The notes beneath the pieces are model-generated. The model did no database searches, was not told the DNA's origin, and was given only the letters and a program-made list of their open reading frames with translations. Below, piece by piece: positions 59,401 to 64,000 of a stretch of DNA of 64,000 nucleotides; within the stretch, counting starts at the first letter, position 1, and the number at the start of each line of letters is the position of its first letter. This stretch comes from Avichristensenella sp031550535 (GTDB lineage: Bacteria > Bacillota > Clostridia > Christensenellales > Aristaeellaceae), in NCBI GenBank assembly GCA_031550535.1, contig JAVBOM010000007.1, forward strand, positions 62,001-126,000, given 5' to 3'. Position numbers and translations under genes: made by a program.

Positions 59401-59427
59401 AAAGGCCGCCCCACACGGAGCGGCCCC
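59401..59427 (-). terminator. Terminator between transporter and PHP genes
   Basis: Minus strand GGCCGC, loop, GCGGCC, TTT. A short stem; it may only reduce readthrough. Confidence 0.6.
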
Positions 59428-59461
59428 TCTGCGTTGCGTTATGGATTGCGCCGGACGCGCT

Positions 59462-60760
59462 TTACGGGAAGATGATGGACGCCTCGTCCTGAAGCTGCTT
59501 GACAGCCTGCTCCGCGTCGATGCTGCGGTCCTGGATCAGCAGCGAGCAGGCGGAACGCCACGCGGTTTCAAAGTCGGACTTGTACTCGCTGTAGGGGATT
59601 TCCTGGCCGATGGAGAGCTGCTCGTACGCCACCTTGTACTGCGGGTTTTCCGCCCACAGCTTCTGGATGATGTCCGTCTCGGTGGAGGTCTTGGTGGTCG
59701 GCAGGTAGCCGGTGAACGCGGCGCTCTGCGCGATCTGCTCGTCCGTCATCAGGAACGCGAGGAACTCCCACGCGGCATCCTTTTCTTCCTGGCTGTTGCC
59801 CTCTTCGATCATGGCCACGTTGCCGCCGCCCATCGGAGCCGCCGGGGTGTCCCATGTCGGCAGGAAGGCCACGCCGACCTCAAACGGGGTCTCGGCCTCG
59901 GACGCGGCCAGCAGCACGTTGGCCAGGCCGCCGCAGGAGGCGAAGAAGCTGGCAGCCTTGCCCTGGTAGAACATTTCCTTCATGGTCGTCTCGGCATCGG
60001 TGGAGACGAACGGCCAGCACCAGCCGGCGTCGACCCACTCGCGCCACGCGCCGAGCACCTTCAGCATGGAGCCGTCCTCCAGCGCGGGCACGGACAGGCC
60101 GTCCTCGGAGAAGACGTTGGAGCCGAGCTGCACCAGCATGTTCTGCTGGAACCACGCCGGGTCATTGTGCATGGCAAAGCCGTACACCAGCGTTTCCTTG
60201 GTGGCTTCGTCCACCTTGGTCAGCGCCTGGCCGGCCGCGACCAGCTCGTCGATGGTCTTGGGGGCCTCGATGCCCGCCTCGTCAAACATGGTCTTGTTGT
60301 AGTAGTAGACGGGGGTGGAGCGGATGTAGGGGAGGGAGATCAACTGGCCTTCCGCGTCATAGGAGTACGCCAGCAGGATCGGCGCGAAGTTCTCCATGTC
60401 CAGCCCGCTCGCCTCAACGTACGGCGTCAGGTCGGCCAGCACGCCGTCGGCGGCCATCACAGGCACGCCCGCCGCGCGCTCAAGCACGACCAGCTCCGGC
60501 TGCTCGCCGGCCGCGATCGCGTTCATGGTCTTGGTCAGGGTGTCCGGGTATCCGCCCTGGTACACCTCAACAACCTCGATGCCCTTCTCCTTGCCGATCG
60601 TCTCGTTGAACGTGGCGACGGAGCTCTGGATCATCTCCAGGTTCTTGCCGGAGCCGCGGGTGTGCCAGATCTCGACGGTGATGGGGGCCTTCTCCGCAAG
60701 GGCGGCGGCCATCGAGAAAGACATGCACAGGACCAGGAACAAGGCAAACCATTTCTTCAT
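59462..60760 (-). CDS. Sugar/glycerol-phosphate ABC transporter, binding protein
   Basis: Exported solute-binding protein of 432 residues, type 1 extracellular family (UgpB-like). Signal peptide FALFLVLCMSFSMAAALAEK without lipobox. Mature start ITVEIWHTRGSGKN, then NKTMFDEAGIEAPKTIDEL and WEFLAFLMTDEQIAQ are typical of CUT1 binding proteins. The substrate is unclear; the UgpC-type ATPase and exported phosphoesterase suggest a phosphorylated polyol. The start at 60760 follows GGAGGATTTGCGAG; the 22-codon upstream extension has no site. Confidence 0.88.
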   Translation of the reverse strand: MKKWFALFLVLCMSFSMAAALAEKAPITVEIWHTRGSGKNLEMIQSSVATFNETIGKEKGIEVVEVYQGGYPDTLTKTMNAIAAGEQPELVVLERAAGVPVMAADGVLADLTPYVEASGLDMENFAPILLAYSYDAEGQLISLPYIRSTPVYYYNKTMFDEAGIEAPKTIDELVAAGQALTKVDEATKETLVYGFAMHNDPAWFQQNMLVQLGSNVFSEDGLSVPALEDGSMLKVLGAWREWVDAGWCWPFVSTDAETTMKEMFYQGKAASFFASCGGLANVLLAASEAETPFEVGVAFLPTWDTPAAPMGGGNVAMIEEGNSQEEKDAAWEFLAFLMTDEQIAQSAAFTGYLPTTKTSTETDIIQKLWAENPQYKVAYEQLSIGQEIPYSEYKSDFETAWRSACSLLIQDRSIDAEQAVKQLQDEASIIFP

Positions 60761-60876
60761 CTCGCAAATCCTCCGTTTGATGATTTTTTTCCTTTGGGAG
60801 CCGCCAATTGATGCTTCAGCGGCCACTTATCTAACGGGGTTGGTGTTCCAATCCCGCAAAGGAAACGTGTTGGGAG

Positions 60877-61749
60877 TTATTTCATGCCTTTGTACGCGAA
60901 TGCCTGGATGATCTTCTTGCTTGCGAAAACGAACACGATCAGCACCGGCACCACGAGGATCACGTTCGCGGTCATGATGGTGTTCCACTGGATGCCCATC
61001 TCCGCGTCCTTGATCTTCTCAATCGCCAGCGTCAGCGGGCGCACCGCCTCGCTGTTGGTCATCACCAGTGGCCAGAAATAGGAGTTCCAGTGCGACACGA
61101 ACGAGAACAGCGCAATCGTAATCATGCTGGAACGGGCCATCGGCAGCAGGATGCGCGTCATGATCTTGAACTCATTGGCGTTGTCCAGCTTCGCGCATTC
61201 CACAATTTCATCCGGAATCTGCATGAACCCCTGGCGCAGCAGAAAGATGCCGAACGCGTTTGCGCCAAAGGGCAGGATCTGCGGCCAGATCGTCCGGATG
61301 AGGCCCCAGGAGGACATCTGCAAATACACGGTGATGAACGTGATCTGCGTGGGGATCATGAACGCCACGAGCACCAGACCGAACAGCAGCCCCTTGCCGA
61401 AGAACTTGAACTTTGCGAACGCGTAGGACGCGGGCACCATGATGACGAGCTGCAGCACAATGACCGCCAGCGTGATCGCGACAGAGTTGAGCGCGTACCG
61501 CCCCAGGTCTACATTCAGGTGCAGGAATACGTTGGTGTAGTTGCCGAACGTGAAGTTCTTCGGCCACAGCGTCGGCGGGAAACGGATCACCTCGGAATAC
61601 GTCTTGAACGACGTGATGAACATCCAGTAGAACGGAAAGAGAAACGCCAGCACCACGATCAGCTTGATCACGTCGCCCGGCAGATGCGGCAGGTAGTTGC
61701 GCAGACGGCGCTTGACCTGCTTCTCTTCCATAAATTGCGATAGAGACAT
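60877..61749 (-). CDS. CUT1 ABC transporter permease (UgpE-like)
   Basis: Protein of 290 residues with six helices and the EAA loop (IVECAKLDNANEFKIMTRILLPMARS) that docks to the ATPase. It ends with FAYKGMK, typical of MalG/UgpE-type permeases. The start follows GGAGGAACGCAC. It lies 13 bp from the UgpA-like gene. Confidence 0.92.
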   Translation of the reverse strand: MSLSQFMEEKQVKRRLRNYLPHLPGDVIKLIVVLAFLFPFYWMFITSFKTYSEVIRFPPTLWPKNFTFGNYTNVFLHLNVDLGRYALNSVAITLAVIVLQLVIMVPASYAFAKFKFFGKGLLFGLVLVAFMIPTQITFITVYLQMSSWGLIRTIWPQILPFGANAFGIFLLRQGFMQIPDEIVECAKLDNANEFKIMTRILLPMARSSMITIALFSFVSHWNSYFWPLVMTNSEAVRPLTLAIEKIKDAEMGIQWNTIMTANVILVVPVLIVFVFASKKIIQAFAYKGMK

Positions 61750-61762
61750 GTGCGTTCCTCCT

Positions 61763-62869
61763 TTACTGATAGTGGACGCGGCTTTCCAGACCGCGGAAGT
61801 ACACCAGCGTCAACACCATGAGCAGCGCCATCAGCACCACGCCCGCCGCCGCGCCGATGCCCAGCGTGTTGCTGCGCAGGAACGCGTAATCGTAGATGTA
61901 GCGGGAAATAACCTCCGTGGAGGTGCCGGGGCCGCCCTTGGTCATGACATTGATGGAGTCGAACACCTTGAACGAGTTGATCGTGATCGTAATCAGCAGG
62001 AAGAAGAGCTGCGGCGACAGCAGCGGCAGCGTGATCTTGAAGAAGCACTTGACCTTAGGCGTGTTGTCCAGGTCGGCGGCCTCGTAGATCTCCGTGGGAA
62101 TGGACTTCAGCGCGGACAGCACGATCAGCGCGTAGTACCCGATGGACTTCCATACGTTCACGATGATGATGGACATCATGGCGGTCTGCGTCGTTTCCAG
62201 CCAGCGGACGGGCGCGAGGCCGAACGTTTTCAGCATGGAATTCAGGATGCCGTAGGAGTTGTGGTCCATGATCCACGACCAGATGAACGCGCACGACACC
62301 GAGGCGATCAGGTGGGGGGTGAACAGGGCCGTCTGCGCGAAGTGGTTCAGCTTTCTGTCCCTGTACATCCACAGCGCGAACACCACGGCGAAGATGATCA
62401 GCAGCACGACCACCGCGCCCGTGTAAACCGCCGTGTTTTTCAGCGCGACCAGGAAATCCTGCTTGACGACAAAGATGGTGTTAAAGTTCTTCAGGCCCAC
62501 AAACGCCTTGGTGGGCCGCATCACGTTGCCCTGGAAGAGGCTCAGGTACAGCAGGTTGAGCATGGGGTACAGCGTGAAAGCGACCAGGAACACCAGGGCC
62601 GGGATGATGAGCAGGTAGGGGAGGAAGTAGCCGAGCTTCGCCTTGCCAAACAGCGCGACATTGCCAAAGACGAGGCCCGCGAGCATCATCACGGCGCCCG
62701 CGATCATCAGCGGCACGCCGCCCTGGCACACAAAATCGAGCAGCGCGGACGCGGGCAGCTTCGCGCCGTCGGAGAGGACCTTGTTGCCCAGGAAGCCGAC
62801 AATCGTCAGGGCGAGCCCTAAAATGGCCACCGCCGCGCAGATTCCCTTGGCGGGTGTTGCCTTAGGCAT
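61763..62869 (-). CDS. CUT1 ABC transporter permease with extra N-terminal helices
   Basis: Protein of 368 residues, longer than UgpA (about 290). Residues 8-75 add two extra helices (ICAAVAILGLALTIVGFLG; GVPLMIAGAVMMLAGLVFG). The core starts at GYFLPYLLIIPALVFLVAFTLYP and carries the EAA loop (EIYEAADLDNTPKVKCFFKITLP). It pairs with the gene downstream and overlaps the ATPase gene by 8 bp. Confidence 0.9.
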   Translation of the reverse strand: MPKATPAKGICAAVAILGLALTIVGFLGNKVLSDGAKLPASALLDFVCQGGVPLMIAGAVMMLAGLVFGNVALFGKAKLGYFLPYLLIIPALVFLVAFTLYPMLNLLYLSLFQGNVMRPTKAFVGLKNFNTIFVVKQDFLVALKNTAVYTGAVVVLLIIFAVVFALWMYRDRKLNHFAQTALFTPHLIASVSCAFIWSWIMDHNSYGILNSMLKTFGLAPVRWLETTQTAMMSIIIVNVWKSIGYYALIVLSALKSIPTEIYEAADLDNTPKVKCFFKITLPLLSPQLFFLLITITINSFKVFDSINVMTKGGPGTSTEVISRYIYDYAFLRSNTLGIGAAAGVVLMALLMVLTLVYFRGLESRVHYQ

Positions 62870-63914
62870 CGCACATCCCTCCCGCCGTCTTCAGACACGC
62901 CGTGAACGCCTCTTGCCGGTCGCGCCGGATGCGCATGCCCTCGGCGTCGAAGAAATACAGGTCCTCCTCCTGCACCTCAATGACGAGCGTCTCGTCGTCG
63001 CGGAACGCGCCCTTCTGGTCCTTGATCATCACCGTGCCGTCCGCGAACTGCACCTTGTAGAGCGTCTCGGAGCCGAGCATCTCGCGGGTGATGATCTTGC
63101 CGCGCCGGCGGTAGAACGCGGTGCCGGCTTCCTTGCACAGCACGCCCTTTTCCGGGCGGAAACCGAGCCGGACGCCGCCCGCTATGGGCAGGATGTTCAT
63201 GGGCGGCGTGCCGATGAACTGCGCGGTAAAAACATTGTTCGGGTCGTTGTAGATGGTTTCAGGGGACGCCTCCTGCTGGATCTTCCCCTTGTCCATCAGG
63301 ACGATCACATCCGCCATGGACATGGCCTCGACCTGGTCGTGTGTGACATAGACGAACGTGGAATCCAGCCGCTTATGCAGCTCGATCAGCTCCGACCGCA
63401 TCGCCACGCGCAGCTTGGCGTCCAGGTTCGATAGCGGCTCGTCCATCAGGAACACCTGGGGCTTTTTCACCATGGCGCGGGCGAGCGCGACGCGCTGGCG
63501 CTGGCCGCCGGACAGCGTGCCGGGCTTTCTGTCCAGGTACTCTGTCAGGCCGACGATGTCCGCGTATTCGGAAATCAGCCGTGTCCGCTCCTCGCGCGGC
63601 ACCTTGTTGTTCTTCAGGCCGAACTCGATGTTCTCGCGGACGGTCATCGTGGGGTAGATGGCGTAGTTCTGGAACACCATCGCGATGCCGCGCTTGCTCG
63701 GCGCCAGATCCGTGATATCCTTGCCATCCAGGAAAATCTGCCCGCTCGTGGCCGGGCCGATGCCCGCGATCATCCGCAGCAGCGTCGTCTTGCCACAGCC
63801 GGACGCACCGACCAGCACGGTAAATTTGCCGTCCTGGATGTCCAAATCCAGGTTTTCAATCACTTTTGTGCCGTCAAAGGACTTGGATACGTTTTTGAAT
63901 TGGATCTCCGCCAC
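62862..63914 (-). CDS. ABC transporter ATPase (UgpC/MsmK-like)
   Basis: ATPase of 350 residues: Walker A GASGCGKTT (about 37-45), Q-loop VFQNYAIYP, signature LSGGQRQRVALARA, Walker B VFLMDEPLSN, H-loop YVTHDQVEAM, and a C-terminal TOBE domain (FRPEKGVL...). It energises the CUT1 permeases encoded downstream. GTG start with AGGAGGCATAAACG. It is the first gene of the operon ATPase-permease-permease-binding protein-PHP. Confidence 0.94.
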   Translation of the reverse strand: MAEIQFKNVSKSFDGTKVIENLDLDIQDGKFTVLVGASGCGKTTLLRMIAGIGPATSGQIFLDGKDITDLAPSKRGIAMVFQNYAIYPTMTVRENIEFGLKNNKVPREERTRLISEYADIVGLTEYLDRKPGTLSGGQRQRVALARAMVKKPQVFLMDEPLSNLDAKLRVAMRSELIELHKRLDSTFVYVTHDQVEAMSMADVIVLMDKGKIQQEASPETIYNDPNNVFTAQFIGTPPMNILPIAGGVRLGFRPEKGVLCKEAGTAFYRRRGKIITREMLGSETLYKVQFADGTVMIKDQKGAFRDDETLVIEVQEEDLYFFDAEGMRIRRDRQEAFTACLKTAGGMCDA

Positions 63915-63927
63915 CGTTTATGCCTCC

Positions 63928-63952
63928 TAAGGTGGGGATTCCTTGCGAACCC
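63928..63952 (-). repeat. Partial repeat (hairpin 2 remnant)
   Basis: AAGGTGGGGATTCCTTGCGA and ACCCCCGG, a degraded half of the repeat just upstream of the transporter operon. Confidence 0.4.
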
Positions 63953-63964
63953 CCGGTGATGATT

Positions 63965-63993
63965 AGTATCGCGCACACAAACCTGGAAAACAA
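63965..63993 (-). promoter_or_regulatory. Promoter of the ABC transporter operon
   Basis: Minus strand TTGTTT (63993-63988), 17-bp spacer, GATACT (63970-63965). Confidence 0.6.
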
Positions 63994-64000
63994 GCAAAAT

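Overview
The window looks like a chromosomal segment of a high-GC, anaerobic, spore-forming Firmicute (class Clostridia; genus not resolved from sequence alone). Supporting signs are strong AGGAGG-type ribosome sites with many GTG and TTG starts, a T-box leader on pheST, sporulation genes (yunB, yabP, yabQ), oxygen-sensitive enzymes (indolepyruvate:ferredoxin oxidoreductase, flavodiiron FprA) and a rubredoxin-type oxidoreductase. I see no tRNA, rRNA, CRISPR array, phage module or transposase gene.

Layout. 1-9.5 kb (mostly minus): a partial MFS exporter, a DUF6062 protein, a secreted esterase, pheST with its T-box, and two paralogous leucine-rich-repeat exported proteins. 9.8-19.4 kb (plus): a long operon paaK-iorA-iorB-paaK-ACT-alr-membrane protein-duplicated exported protein-P1 peptidase. 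The first five genes fit oxidative catabolism of aromatic amino acids to aryl-acyl-CoA; a possible structured RNA leader precedes the operon. 19.6-31.3 kb: small housekeeping and accessory genes (zinc ribbon, methyltransferase, AraC/effector-binding regulator, flavodoxin, DMT and MFS transporters, aldo/keto reductase, a Dabb-pyruvate-kinase-like fusion, an ArsR-DUF2087 regulator with a palindromic operator, a glycosyltransferase). 31.7-39.5 kb: DUF3795 and FprA, a Ca-type P-ATPase, and exported proteins of unknown role. 40-44.4 kb: three consecutive exported DUF3048 genes holding four DUF3048 domains. 44.4-50.8 kb: a VOC gene interrupted by a repeat, a nucleotidyltransferase, yunB, a degenerate NUDIX protein, yebC, and a DUF5050-like protein. 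50.8-54.6 kb (minus): yabP-yabQ-divIC-(Ppx/GppA fused to a methyltransferase)-flavodoxin. 55-64 kb: M28 and M24 peptidases, a phosphoesterase, and a CUT1/Ugp-like ABC transporter whose genes lie beside an exported PHP phosphoesterase.

The most unusual element is a dispersed repeat with a 53-bp core (about 63 bp in full) that folds into two hairpins. I count about 13 copies in 57 kb. The stems vary by paired, compensating substitutions and hairpin 2 usually has a GCAA or GTAA loop. One copy is fused in frame into the N-terminus of a leucine-rich-repeat protein. One sits in frame inside the VOC gene, adding a stop codon. One overlaps the pheS T-box leader, and one has been split by a second repeat family. 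It behaves like a mobile palindromic element that tolerates insertion into genes, and I see no obvious mobilising enzyme nearby. A second, roughly 154-bp hairpin element occurs twice.
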